DNA of 64,000 bases from 39-52-133 sp035531075 (lineage in GTDB: Bacteria > Pseudomonadota > Gammaproteobacteria > Burkholderiales > Gallionellaceae): NCBI GenBank assembly GCA_035531075.1, contig DATKTO010000014.1:1-64000 (forward strand), written 5' to 3'. A program made the translations under genes and the position numbers. Below, piece by piece: positions 1 to 8,274 of the stretch. How positions within the stretch are numbered: position 1 is the first letter of the stretch; the number at the start of each line of letters is the position of its first letter. Under the pieces are notes generated by a model. That model was given only the letters and a program-made list of their open reading frames with translations. It searched no databases and had not been told where the DNA came from.

Positions 1-336
1 GGTAATAAGACCCATCCGGTAGCCACTCAAGAGCCGAATGCTTTCGGATTGTATGATATGAGCGGGAATGTATGGGAATGGGTTGAGGATACCTATCAAG
101 CTGGCTATTCGTATGCCAGGTCTATGTCATCTTTTATATGGAGCAGCGATCCTGGAAGCTTCGTGTATGCGCCAACAGATGGCAGTGCATGGCAAGGTGA
201 CGGAAGCCAGCATGTGCTACGGGGAGGGTCATGGCAATATGTCCCAAGGTTTGTGCGTTCAGCTAGCCGTTTTGGTAGCATGCCTGAAGATCGCAGCGGT
301 GAATTTGGTTTTCGCCTCGCCAGGACACTTCCATAA
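1..336 (+). CDS. Formylglycine-generating-enzyme/sulfatase-modifying-factor domain protein, C-terminal part
   Basis: The frame is open from base 1, so the gene starts outside the window; 111 codons remain. They carry the C-terminal signature of the FGE-sulfatase (SUMF1) fold: G-N-V-W-E-W, then L-R-G-G-S-W, then the terminal G-F-R-L-A. In true formylglycine-generating enzymes this fold oxidises a sulfatase cysteine, but many bacterial members are non-catalytic or bind other ligands, and the active-site cysteines cannot be judged from this fragment. It points into the envelope and signalling cluster that ends with the kinase at 10282. FGE-type domains often sit next to Ser/Thr kinases in bacteria, which fits. 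The fold is clear; the activity is unknown. Confidence 0.85.
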   Translation, partial: GNKTHPVATQEPNAFGLYDMSGNVWEWVEDTYQAGYSYARSMSSFIWSSDPGSFVYAPTDGSAWQGDGSQHVLRGGSWQYVPRFVRSASRFGSMPEDRSGEFGFRLARTLP

Positions 337-378
337 GCAACGAATGCGGATTTAAATATGAATTTATGCGAAGAGTTC

Positions 379-1161
379 ATGAACCGAAAATCACTTTTCA
401 GAACGGCTATAGGTATTGCATTAGCATTACTCACTACTTCGTTTTCACCTTGTACGCTCTCGGCTGTGGCTGATGTCCATTCTTCTGTACCTCCAGCACC
501 ATCCATGCAACAGGCAACAGGGCGGCTCGTCTTTGGGGAAAAATTTTTTGATTTCGGTACAGTCACCGAGGGTGACATCATCAAGCATACTTTCAAGTTC
601 AAGAATGTGGGTTCAGGTCCTGCCAAAATTGTAAAGACCGAAACCTCATGTGGTTGCACCACACTCAGTGGCGTTATCAAGGAATATGCGCCGGGTGAGG
701 AAGGTGAGATGGAAGTGGCAGTGGATACCAAGGGCAAGAAGGGTATCGTGGTTAAAACGGTTACCGTAACAATGGCAAATAACGACACACCTTCTGTTGA
801 AATTGCCATGCCAATAAGGCTGGAGCCTCCTCCCCATCCCAAGATAGAAAAATTGAGAAATATCAATGCCGAGCTGGCCTGCAAAAGTTGCCATCTGGAA
901 AGCGGGGTGGGAGAGACAGGTGTGTTTCTATATCATCGCGTATGCGCGCAGTGTCATGGTAAAAAAGGGGTGGGAGGCTTTGGGCGTGCGCTGAATGACG
1001 AAAAATGGCAGAATGCGGACGATGGCTATATCAGGAAAGTGATCCACGGCGGCTTGCCGGAGAGCGGTATGCCTTCTTTTGTTGAGGGGGTCACACCTCC
1101 ACTGACAGACGAGCAGGTAGAATCGCTGCTACAATATATTCGAAAAATTAGAAAAAATTGA
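379..1161 (+). CDS. Exported DUF1573 domain-di-haem cytochrome c fusion protein
   Basis: 260 residues. An N-terminal signal peptide (basic start, then a hydrophobic run to about residue 28) precedes a DUF1573 immunoglobulin-like domain (about residues 48-150, with F-D-F-G-T-V-T-E-G-D and S-C-G-C-T). The C-terminal third carries two haem c motifs, CKSCH and CAQCH, and ends like a class I cytochrome c with G-M-P-S-F as the likely Met ligand region. I chose the ATG at 379 over the in-frame ATG at 358 because it has a GAAGAG ribosome site at good spacing and starts the signal peptide. It probably acts in the periplasm in electron transfer or redox sensing. It ends at the next gene, suggesting one transcript. 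Confidence 0.8.
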   Translation: MNRKSLFRTAIGIALALLTTSFSPCTLSAVADVHSSVPPAPSMQQATGRLVFGEKFFDFGTVTEGDIIKHTFKFKNVGSGPAKIVKTETSCGCTTLSGVIKEYAPGEEGEMEVAVDTKGKKGIVVKTVTVTMANNDTPSVEIAMPIRLEPPPHPKIEKLRNINAELACKSCHLESGVGETGVFLYHRVCAQCHGKKGVGGFGRALNDEKWQNADDGYIRKVIHGGLPESGMPSFVEGVTPPLTDEQVESLLQYIRKIRKN

Positions 1162-1175
1162 AGTCAGGGGAAGGT

Positions 1176-2240
1176 ATGGGGAATTTTATTGTTGGCGCGA
1201 TATTGATCATTGGGCTTTCGTCATCAATGCCCGCTTGGGCGAGCATGTTTTCATCCTGCGATGACACATCCAAAGAAGCCAGGCCTGAATGGGTGAGCAA
1301 GGATGACTATAGCCTCCCTGGTTTTTATGTGGGAGTTGGCTCAGCCGAAGTGGATGGCAAGAGCAAAGACGAGCAGAATGAAACTGCGAAGAACAATGCC
1401 AGATCCTCGCTTGTGCAACGTATTGAAGTGACCATCCGCGCCGAGAATGAACAAAGCACGCGCGTGAGCAATCAGGCCGTACAGAACGATGTGCACAGTA
1501 AAGTATCCGTAAGTGCAGAAGAGGTGCTGCGAGATCTGCAAGTCAAAGGGCGCTGGAAAGACCCGGATACGTGTACCCAGTATGTTTTCATGGCAATCAA
1601 CAAAACATCAGTTGCGCAGGCCAAACGCGAAAAACTCATGAAACAGCGTTTGGAGAGATTCAGACTGCTATTCGCCGAAGGGACAGATCGCGATAAAAAC
1701 CGCGACATTAATGTACGCCGAAAACTCCTTGAGGACGCTCAGTCCCTGCTGACAGAAACCGATTTCAGCCTGCTACCCGAAGAATTAAGGAAGGAAATTT
1801 ATGTTAAGCGAGTGGATGATGCGCTAACACAGGTAAACAAGGCAGTGTCGCAAGTTAAGGGGCGCATGGCTGTATTTGCGCTGAACCAGGATGGATCCCT
1901 GCGTTCAGAAGTAATAGCGAAAATGCTGGATCAGTTAAGGGAAGACCGTTCAAATACCGATCGTCTCATGGCCGATTGCAGTAACGTAGATGATTGCATC
2001 AAGCGTGCAAACGAACGGGGTTTCAGCATGTTGGCCCTGCTAAAGGCAAATGGCCAGGTGACAACTAGCCAGATGGGTGCACTCAAGGGTACGCTGACAG
2101 TTTCCAGGACAGTGTACGACATCGAGAGCCACAAGGTGGTAAAAGGACCGGATACCGCGTCTGCCCAAGTGATCGGGTGGAGCAATGAAGAACTAGACTG
2201 GCTTGCTGCTGCTGAAAAAGCCATGCAAAATTTGAAATAA
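1176..2240 (+). CDS. Exported LPP20-like domain protein
   Basis: 354 residues from the ATG at 1176. A TTG at 1158 overlaps the previous stop, but the strong AGGGGAAGG site lies directly before 1176 and the protein then begins with a clean signal peptide ending near A-W-A. Residues about 20-150 resemble the LPP20 family: a P-E-W-V start, G-V-G-S-A, then a long helix of ARSSL type with E and Q, and a Y-V-F-M-A strand. The rest is helical followed by a beta-rich end. LPP20 proteins are envelope proteins of unknown biochemical role. Two more LPP20-like lipoproteins lie in this cluster (6565 and 8275). No cysteine lipobox is seen here, so it is probably periplasmic. Confidence 0.65.
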   Translation: MGNFIVGAILIIGLSSSMPAWASMFSSCDDTSKEARPEWVSKDDYSLPGFYVGVGSAEVDGKSKDEQNETAKNNARSSLVQRIEVTIRAENEQSTRVSNQAVQNDVHSKVSVSAEEVLRDLQVKGRWKDPDTCTQYVFMAINKTSVAQAKREKLMKQRLERFRLLFAEGTDRDKNRDINVRRKLLEDAQSLLTETDFSLLPEELRKEIYVKRVDDALTQVNKAVSQVKGRMAVFALNQDGSLRSEVIAKMLDQLREDRSNTDRLMADCSNVDDCIKRANERGFSMLALLKANGQVTTSQMGALKGTLTVSRTVYDIESHKVVKGPDTASAQVIGWSNEELDWLAAAEKAMQNLK

Positions 2241-2251
2241 AAGGGGAAAAG

Positions 2252-2752
2252 ATGTTGCTTAAGAGTTTGTGGGTGGCAGCGCTATTCACGTTGTCACTAC
2301 CAACAGTACATGCAGTGGATGGCAATGGGCCTGATGTTGGTCAACCCTCGCCAAATATTATTGGACGCACATTGGATGATCAGTCTTACCGCCTGAAAAG
2401 CGACAAAGGCAACCCCAAAGTGATTAATTTCTTTTGGGTTGGCTGCAAGCCATGCAGACAGGAAATGCCGGAACTCGCCAAACTGGAAAAGCAATATAAA
2501 AGGGTAAAATTTATTTCGGTACATACGCTTGTTGAACAGCCTGAAAACATCATCAAATTCATAAAGTCGTTGTCGGGTGCGCCCTCCAATATTGTGCAGA
2601 CATCGGGGGGGATTCAGGAAACCTTTCAATACCGCGGATTGCCACACACCATGGTTCTGGATAGCGACAACATCGTGTTAATGAACCTTTCCGGTTATAC
2701 ACCGGATAATATGCAGCGCCTTACCAGGGCATTGCAGAAACTCCCTAATTAA
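2252..2752 (+). CDS. TlpA/ResA-type periplasmic thioredoxin-fold protein
   Basis: 166 residues with a signal peptide cleaved near V-H-A-V. The thioredoxin fold follows, with the active-site motif G-C-K-P-C-R (CxxC) at about residues 67-70, preceded by N-F-F-W-V in place of the usual NFWA. The cis-proline strand is G-L-P-H-T-M-V-L. Proteins of this class reduce or exchange disulfides in the periplasm, often for cytochrome c haem sites, which fits the cytochrome encoded at 379. An AAGGGGAAAAG ribosome site precedes the ATG. It lies 11 bases after the LPP20 gene and is presumably co-transcribed with it. Confidence 0.8.
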   Translation: MLLKSLWVAALFTLSLPTVHAVDGNGPDVGQPSPNIIGRTLDDQSYRLKSDKGNPKVINFFWVGCKPCRQEMPELAKLEKQYKRVKFISVHTLVEQPENIIKFIKSLSGAPSNIVQTSGGIQETFQYRGLPHTMVLDSDNIVLMNLSGYTPDNMQRLTRALQKLPN

Positions 2753-2764
2753 TTTGAGATAGCG

Positions 2765-3232
2765 ATGAAAAGCACGATGAGGATCTTGGTAGTTGCATTA
2801 TTGCTTTTCATCCACACAGCTTACGCCAAAGAAATTGCGGTGCTGTTGCCAGTAACAGGTCCGTTGACGCCCAATGAAAAATTAGAGTTGACTAAAGATA
2901 CTGTTGATGGACTCTCGCCCAATTTCGAGTTAAAACATGGAGAAGAGGTCGATCGCGTCGTTAAACAGGCGTTTCAGGAAGAAAACAAAAAGCAGGATTG
3001 TGACGAAACAAACTGTTATCGGCGTATTGCCAGCAAGTATAATGCAGAAAAAATTATCGCTCTGCGTGTGATAACGATGGTAGCCGGACATTATCTTGTC
3101 ACGCTGCAAATTTATGATGTCCCGACAGGTGAAATGACTTTTAGCCAAAAAAATGAATGCAAAACATGTTCATTTGAAACTCTCAAGGGGCTATGTAAAG
3201 AACTTACGAGCCAAGTATTACGAAAGAAATGA
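2765..3232 (+). CDS. Small exported protein, paralogous to the head of the next gene
   Basis: 155 residues with a signal peptide ending near A-Y-A. I do not recognise a named family. The mature part matches the N-terminal domain of the 788-residue protein that follows: both carry a C-D-E-T-x-C pair, then a basic helix, a Y-N-A-E-K-I-I-A or F-Q-A-E-L-I-A-T strand and a second C-x-x-C element (C-K-T-C versus C-E-Y-C). The spaced cysteines suggest disulfides. This domain resembles tip-like modules that sense or bind in the periplasm, but no function can be assigned. The stop overlaps the next start in ATGA, which suggests translational coupling. Confidence 0.6.
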   Translation: MKSTMRILVVALLLFIHTAYAKEIAVLLPVTGPLTPNEKLELTKDTVDGLSPNFELKHGEEVDRVVKQAFQEENKKQDCDETNCYRRIASKYNAEKIIALRVITMVAGHYLVTLQIYDVPTGEMTFSQKNECKTCSFETLKGLCKELTSQVLRKK

Positions 3233-5595
3233 CTTTGAGCCTACTTACAATACGTAATGCACTCGTAGTACTGACAGCAATCATTTGTCTTACATGGGTG
3301 CCGTCACAGGCAGCAGCCAAACCAGTTAAAGCGCTCAAGGCAAGCAAAGAAAAACTTGTTCTCATGCCATTGCGCGTGAACGATGAGGACAAAAATTTGC
3401 AGGGGACCATGGAGACGGCTCTGGTTCAGGGATTGCAGCAAAAATATGAAGTATTTTCCGGTGAACAGGTTGCGCGAAAAGCACGTGAGATATTCAGCAA
3501 GGAATCGCGTACCACCAACAAAAAAGAATGCGATGAAACGCGTTGCATGCAAGGCATCGCCGAATCTTTTCAAGCCGAGCTGATTGCCACTGCCAACGTG
3601 ACAAAGCAGGATGGTGGATATTTTCTCGCGCTCAGTATTCAGAATATCTTCGACAACAAAGTAGTCGATTCCAAGACCGCAACATGTGAGTACTGTAACG
3701 CTTTTAAGGTAGTGGAAAAACTGAAGGAGTTGAGCGGTGCGCCATTGACAGTTTCATCCTCTGATAACTACATCGAGGAGTCCAGTGCTGGCGGCAACCT
3801 GAATGATCCTGAAGTGGCTTTGTGGAATGAAGTAAAAAACTCTACCTTTGTAGATGATTATAAAGCTTATCTGGCGCAATATCCCAAAGGAAAATATGCT
3901 GTTCTTGCCAGGAACAGAATGAAGAAAGTTCAGGATGACGCTGCTAATGAAGCGGCACGAAAAGATCAGGATGCCTGGCAAAGAGCTGAACAAACAGGGG
4001 GTGAAGATGACTTCCAGATTTATTTGACTGAGTATCCTCAGGGAAAATATGCCGGATTGGCAAAAATCCGGATAAGGAAACTCCAAACCGATCAGGCAGC
4101 CCAGGTTGAACAGGCGGTATGGCAAAAAGCACTCACAGCAAATACTACTCAGGCCTTTCAGGGCTACCTGGAAAAATATCCTAATGGTCGCCATGTTGCA
4201 GCAGCACAGGAGAAGCTGACAAAAATTCGTATTATTCTGGCCGAGCAACAGGCCGAACAAGAACTCTGGCAAAAAGCTGAAGCGGGGGACAGCATACAAA
4301 CGCTTCAGGCTTATCTCGACAGATTCCCCAGAGGCAGTCATATTGTTGCAGCACAGGGAAAGCTCGCTGCGCTGCGTAAGGCACTGGCCGATCAGGCGGA
4401 TGACAGGTTCTGGAAAAATGCAGAGAACGAAGACACGCTACCGGCATTTCAGAGTTATCTCGAGAAATACCCCAATGGCCGGAATAGCTCAGTAGCGCAG
4501 AAGAAACTCACCAACCTCCGCAAGGCTCTGGCTGATCGGGAAGATGATGAGTACTGGCAAAAAGCCCAGACTGTAGGTAGTTCACAGTCAATTCAGGAGT
4601 ATCTCGATAAATATCCAACTGGCCGAAATGCATCTGAAGCAAAAAATAAGCTTGCAGCTATCAAGCAAATGTTGGCCGATCAGGCGGAAGACGAGTTTTG
4701 GCAAAAATCACAAGCTCCAGGCACTGAACAAGCCTTACAGATTTATCTCGAAAAGTATCCTGATGGCAGACATGTACTTTCTGCATGGGCAAAGATTAAT
4801 GCGATTCGTAAGCTGTTTGCTGAGCAGGAAGAAGATGCATACTGGCAGAAAGCAAAGGCTGGGGATACTTTACAGTCTGTTCAAGCCTATCTCGATAAAT
4901 ATCCAAAAGGTAGATACGTTACTGCAGCTCAGGAAAAGATCGCAGGCATACGTAAATTATTGGCTGACAAGGAAGAGGATGCCTTCTGGCAAACAACATT
5001 GACGGCGGCCAATATTCAGTCTGTTCAGGCTTACCTGGATAAATACCCCAAGGGAAGATATGTTGCGACAGCGCAGGAGAAGCTGGTTGCCCTGCGTAAG
5101 ATTCTGGCTGAACAGGAAGAAGATGCATCTTGGCAACAGGCGCGAACCGCTAATGACTTGCAGACGCTACTATCCTACCTCGATAAATATCCCAAGGGCA
5201 GATATATAGTTGCAGCACAGGAGAAGCTAGTTGCATTGCGAAAGTTGCTGGCTGAGCAGGAAGAAGATGCGTACTGGCAAAAAGCAAAGTCTGTTGACAG
5301 CATGCAATCGCTTCAGAACTACATCGATAAATACACCAAGGGCAGATATGTTACCGCCGCACTTGAAAGGCTATCAGCCTTACGAAAATTGATGGCCGAG
5401 CAAGATGAGGAGGCGCTGTGGCAAAAGGCGCTGGCCAAGGAAAATTCTCAATGGTATCAGGCCTATCTCGACAAATATCCGAATGGTCGCCATGCTGTTG
5501 CTGCGAAAGAAAAGCTAGAGGTTGTGCTATTAGCTGAAGCCGAGGCCAATCGTTTACGGAAGAAAAAAGCGGGAAAGGTGATTTCCACCTTCTGA
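3229..5595 (+). CDS. Exported 788-residue protein with twelve 48-residue helical repeats
   Basis: A signal peptide (to about residue 30) is followed by a domain similar to the product of 2765 (about residues 31-170). From W199 to the end there are 12 tandem repeats of about 48 residues. Each begins W-Q-K-A, continues with an L-x-x-Y-L-D-K-Y-P-x-G-R-Y turn, then A-x-E-K-L-x-A-L-R-K-L-L-A and an acidic E-Q-E-E-D-A tail. The periodicity and the Y-P-x-G turn recall TPR/SEL1-like or YARHG-type helical hairpins and would give a long solenoid or rod, probably in the periplasm and suited to binding partners. No transmembrane anchor is seen. I do not know the function. Confidence 0.75.
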   Translation: MTLSLLTIRNALVVLTAIICLTWVPSQAAAKPVKALKASKEKLVLMPLRVNDEDKNLQGTMETALVQGLQQKYEVFSGEQVARKAREIFSKESRTTNKKECDETRCMQGIAESFQAELIATANVTKQDGGYFLALSIQNIFDNKVVDSKTATCEYCNAFKVVEKLKELSGAPLTVSSSDNYIEESSAGGNLNDPEVALWNEVKNSTFVDDYKAYLAQYPKGKYAVLARNRMKKVQDDAANEAARKDQDAWQRAEQTGGEDDFQIYLTEYPQGKYAGLAKIRIRKLQTDQAAQVEQAVWQKALTANTTQAFQGYLEKYPNGRHVAAAQEKLTKIRIILAEQQAEQELWQKAEAGDSIQTLQAYLDRFPRGSHIVAAQGKLAALRKALADQADDRFWKNAENEDTLPAFQSYLEKYPNGRNSSVAQKKLTNLRKALADREDDEYWQKAQTVGSSQSIQEYLDKYPTGRNASEAKNKLAAIKQMLADQAEDEFWQKSQAPGTEQALQIYLEKYPDGRHVLSAWAKINAIRKLFAEQEEDAYWQKAKAGDTLQSVQAYLDKYPKGRYVTAAQEKIAGIRKLLADKEEDAFWQTTLTAANIQSVQAYLDKYPKGRYVATAQEKLVALRKILAEQEEDASWQQARTANDLQTLLSYLDKYPKGRYIVAAQEKLVALRKLLAEQEEDAYWQKAKSVDSMQSLQNYIDKYTKGRYVTAALERLSALRKLMAEQDEEALWQKALAKENSQWYQAYLDKYPNGRHAVAAKEKLEVVLLAEAEANRLRKKKAGKVISTF
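3823..5595 (+). repeat. Coding tandem repeat, 12 units of about 144 bases
   Basis: Twelve in-frame units start at the Trp codons of residues 199 to 731, with an average period of 48.4 codons. Units 7-11 are the most alike and the first two the most diverged, as expected when copies are added by recombination near one end. All units keep the reading frame, so the repeat is under protein-level selection and is not a CRISPR or satellite. Confidence 0.85.
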
Positions 5596-5666
5596 TTTCA
5601 GAATTTAATAAATGGTTTGGTTGTTTTTGAGACGACTTAATATTGGGTAATTAGGGGATAACAATA

Positions 5667-6428
5667 ATGAAAAAAGAATTAAAAGGATTACTTTTAGTAT
5701 TCAGTGTGTTTGTTGTATTTGCACTATCATCACAGTCGGCCTCGGCTGAAGTAAAAGTACGCGGTGGCGTAGCGAATACCAATTTCTCACTTGAATATAT
5801 CAACATATTTAATAATGGCGATGTAAAAGCTCAATTATTAACTAAAACACTAGGTGTAACTCTGATAGGTGAAAGTGGTGTGTATCTTGACCTGTCAGGA
5901 TCTCGTGGAGATGTAAATAATAGTACGAGTACTTTTATATCTGCCCCGCAAATGAAAATAAATAGCCGTACTGATGCAGCATTTAATATTGGCAATACAG
6001 GCACTTTAGATAGCGGCAAAGGGTATAGTTACTTTATTGGGTATAAAACTGGAGAGACACTTGCAACCGGCTATAATTCAAGCCTGACTAGTACCACTAA
6101 CGATAAATATTCCACAACAGGTTATGTTGTGGGCGGTGGTATGAGTTTCCCGCTGGAGATTGGCGGTGCTTTGGGTTTGAATATCGCCGCAGCACGATTG
6201 ACTACGATCTGGTCTGATGATGCATCCTTTTCGGCATCAAATGATACAAGTGGTTTTAGCGTAGGCTGGAGTTACAACTACCCTCTTAGCTCTACATACA
6301 CCATCGCTGTGGACGGCAAGTCAAATGTTTACAGATACACTTTCCAGAACTGTAAAAATCAAGGTTACGCGTGCCAGGTTAGTGAGATAGTTACATCTTT
6401 GGGTGCAACTTTGTCTGCTCAATTCTAG
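5667..6428 (+). CDS. Predicted outer-membrane beta-barrel protein
   Basis: 253 residues. A clear signal peptide ends near A-S-A, followed by a mature part made of alternating Gly/aromatic-rich strands (G-Y-S-Y-F-I-G-Y, G-Y-V-V-G-G-G-M-S-F, F-S-V-G-W-S-Y-N-Y) and a terminal phenylalanine, as expected for an outer-membrane barrel recognised by BamA. It has one cysteine pair near the end. Strand count suggests 8-10 strands. An AGGGGATAACAATA ribosome site precedes the ATG. It may be the outer-membrane partner of the surrounding periplasmic proteins; the family was not recognised. Confidence 0.6.
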   Translation: MKKELKGLLLVFSVFVVFALSSQSASAEVKVRGGVANTNFSLEYINIFNNGDVKAQLLTKTLGVTLIGESGVYLDLSGSRGDVNNSTSTFISAPQMKINSRTDAAFNIGNTGTLDSGKGYSYFIGYKTGETLATGYNSSLTSTTNDKYSTTGYVVGGGMSFPLEIGGALGLNIAAARLTTIWSDDASFSASNDTSGFSVGWSYNYPLSSTYTIAVDGKSNVYRYTFQNCKNQGYACQVSEIVTSLGATLSAQF

Positions 6429-6564
6429 TTTCTGATGGTATGTAAGTGAAGTATTGGATTAATTCTGTAAATCGAGTATTCTGAAACAGTCGTTAGTTTT
6501 TTTAAGCAGTATTCAGGTGATTTTGATTTGTTGCTTTATATTTTTTAATTGTTAGGGGAAAAAA

Positions 6565-7164
6565 ATGTCTAAAAAATTAAATATGCTTTTGGTTTCTGCT
6601 GTGGTCGTGAGTATCGCAGCTTGTTCAACGCCAGCGAAGAAGGAAGCAGTGGCAGAATGCGTGTTCCCAAACTCTGAAAAAGCGGCACCATTGTGGGTGT
6701 GTGACGGCCCGATTGAAGGGGTGCCGGTTTCTGCGATGGGTAGTTTCCCAAAGTCTGCTGCTGGTACTGACTTTATGAAACAACAAGCTGCGACATCAGC
6801 GCGTGTGAAGCTTGCACAACAAATGAAAGTGCATGTACAGAACTCGATCAAGCAGTATGCCGAAACTACTGGCGCCGGTGACAAGGAAACCGTGGATCAG
6901 GTTTACACTGCAACAACTAAACAAATTACCGACGAGACGCTGGTGGGTACCAAGACAGTTAGAAGTGCTCAAGGTCCGGATGGCGCGATATATGTGCTAG
7001 TTGGACTGGATGAAGCTGCTGCCCAGAAACTAACCGAGACCGCGATTAAAACCAGCATGAACAACGAAAAAGCCCTTTGGCAGAAATTCCAGGCTGGCAA
7101 GGCTCAGGATGAATTGGCTGCTGATATCGCTAAAATGAAAGGGGAGGCTACTGCTCAGAAGTAA
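6565..7164 (+). CDS. LPP20-family lipoprotein
   Basis: 199 residues. A type II signal peptide ends in the lipobox S-I-A-A-C (Cys20). The mature part has P-L-W-V-C-D-G-P, then G-S-F-P-K-S-A, an Ala-rich helix with A-R-V-K-L-A-Q-Q, and the strand I-Y-V-L-V-G-L-D. This is the pattern of LPP20-like lipoproteins that start with a P-x-W-V motif. It is likely anchored in the outer membrane facing the periplasm. A TTAGGGGAAAA ribosome site precedes the ATG, and a rho-independent terminator follows at 7247. It is the second of three LPP20-like genes in the cluster. Confidence 0.7.
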   Translation: MSKKLNMLLVSAVVVSIAACSTPAKKEAVAECVFPNSEKAAPLWVCDGPIEGVPVSAMGSFPKSAAGTDFMKQQAATSARVKLAQQMKVHVQNSIKQYAETTGAGDKETVDQVYTATTKQITDETLVGTKTVRSAQGPDGAIYVLVGLDEAAAQKLTETAIKTSMNNEKALWQKFQAGKAQDELAADIAKMKGEATAQK

Positions 7165-7246
7165 TGATTCATTGATTCTGAGCTGAGGTGTCGAGTGCGT
7201 CGCTTCAATCAATCGGCTGGTTTGATTACTGGCTGAACTGTAAAAG

Positions 7247-7275
7247 AAAGGGGTAGCTAGTGCTGCCCCTTTTCT
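7247..7275 (+). terminator. Rho-independent terminator after the LPP20 lipoprotein gene
   Basis: An 11-base-pair stem (7247-7257 with 7262-7272, one G-T pair) has a 4-base loop and ends in TTTTC. It separates the genes up to 7164 from the 7334-11559 group, so the cluster has at least two transcription units or an attenuation point. Confidence 0.75.
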
Positions 7276-7333
7276 ATGTACAGTTGAAAAAAATTGATTC
7301 ACGGGGTCTTTTTATTGAGAATTAGGAGGTTAT

Positions 7334-7498
7334 ATGAGTAAATTGATTTCTATCATGTGCTTGTTGCTGGCTGTAACAGGGTTGGCAGCCTGTTCAGCAC
7401 CACCCAATAAATATGGCAATACACCTGAACAGCAAAGGAAAAATGCTCAGGGAGCGCAAGATGAACTCTCTACCGATGTAAGCAGGGGAAGGCAATGA
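7334..7498 (+). CDS. Small 54-residue lipoprotein
   Basis: Translation from the ATG at 7334, with the strong site TTAGGAGG six bases upstream, gives 54 residues. The first 20 form a type II signal peptide ending L-A-A-C, followed by a short polar tail rich in Gln, Asn and Gly. The stop overlaps the FecR-gene start in ATGA, which supports its being a real, coupled gene. Small lipoproteins of this kind are often entericidin-like or accessory to a membrane complex; nothing more specific can be said. Confidence 0.7.
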   Translation: MSKLISIMCLLLAVTGLAACSAPPNKYGNTPEQQRKNAQGAQDELSTDVSRGRQ

Positions 7499-8265
7499 GA
7501 TACGTTGGTATGAATTGGAAGTTTCTCTTTCTTCTGTGGACACTATTCACGTTCAGTCCCAGTCATGCTGCTGAAAAGGTGGAGATCGTGGCAGCAGAGG
7601 GAAGTGTAACGATGGGAGATTCTGCCGGGAAAGTATCGAAGCCTGTTCAAACCAAAGATATGATTTCAGCAGGCAACGTGCTGTCTACGGGGCCGGATGC
7701 CAAAGCTGTGGTGAAGGTCGGCTCTAGCGGATTTCTGGTGATGGGTAAAAACAGCCAGGTTGAAATTAACAGTGTAGAAAACAAGCCCGGGTTTTTTCGC
7801 CAGATTAAGGGGGTAATATACTATGCGTTGAATTCTCTTAAGAAAAACCAGCATTCTATGGAAGTGAGAACCGCTACTACAACAATCGGTATTCGCGGAA
7901 CCCGCTTCATCGTAAGCGATGAAGCTGAACGTAACGAAATTGGCATGCGGAAAGGCGTTGTAAATGTCAGCAGCGCTGATGGCGAATTTGAAATACACAA
8001 GAAATCCCAGCAGGATGAGTTTGAAGCATTCAAGCAAGAAGGCAGCGTCGCGATAGACAAAGTAAAAAGTGATTTTGAAAAGTACAGCGCCAAAAACCAA
8101 AGCGAGTTTATCGAGTACAAGCGCGAATTTTCTCTGGGAGCAAACCGCATGGCATCTTTTGACGGGAAACGAGTGGTGGAACGACCGTTAAGCGGAGAAA
8201 CAGAGAAGGACATGGAGTCATTTGAAGAATACGCTGATGAATGGCTAAAAGCAGTGCATGACTAG
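7495..8265 (+). CDS. Exported FecR-domain protein
   Basis: 256 residues. The signal peptide ends near S-H-A-A, then the FecR fold follows (about residues 28-140: V-E-I-V-A-A-E-G-S-V, then D-M-I-S-A-G-N-V-L-S-T-G, then T-T-T-I-G-I-R-G-T-R-F). It lacks the N-terminal cytoplasmic and membrane parts of true FecR anti-sigma regulators, so this is the stand-alone periplasmic module, whose role is ligand or peptidoglycan-linked sensing by inference. The C-terminal part is a charged helix with F-E-A-F-K and F-E-K-Y-S elements that recur at the start of the transglutaminase-like protein at 8691. It starts inside the small lipoprotein stop codon. Confidence 0.8.
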   Translation: MRYVGMNWKFLFLLWTLFTFSPSHAAEKVEIVAAEGSVTMGDSAGKVSKPVQTKDMISAGNVLSTGPDAKAVVKVGSSGFLVMGKNSQVEINSVENKPGFFRQIKGVIYYALNSLKKNQHSMEVRTATTTIGIRGTRFIVSDEAERNEIGMRKGVVNVSSADGEFEIHKKSQQDEFEAFKQEGSVAIDKVKSDFEKYSAKNQSEFIEYKREFSLGANRMASFDGKRVVERPLSGETEKDMESFEEYADEWLKAVHD

Positions 8266-8274
8266 GGGTGAAAA

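Noticed and set aside
3823..5595. Tandem repeat as a possible CRISPR array
   Set aside because: The repeat keeps the reading frame of one protein and the units differ at the base level; there are no fixed repeats or spacers.
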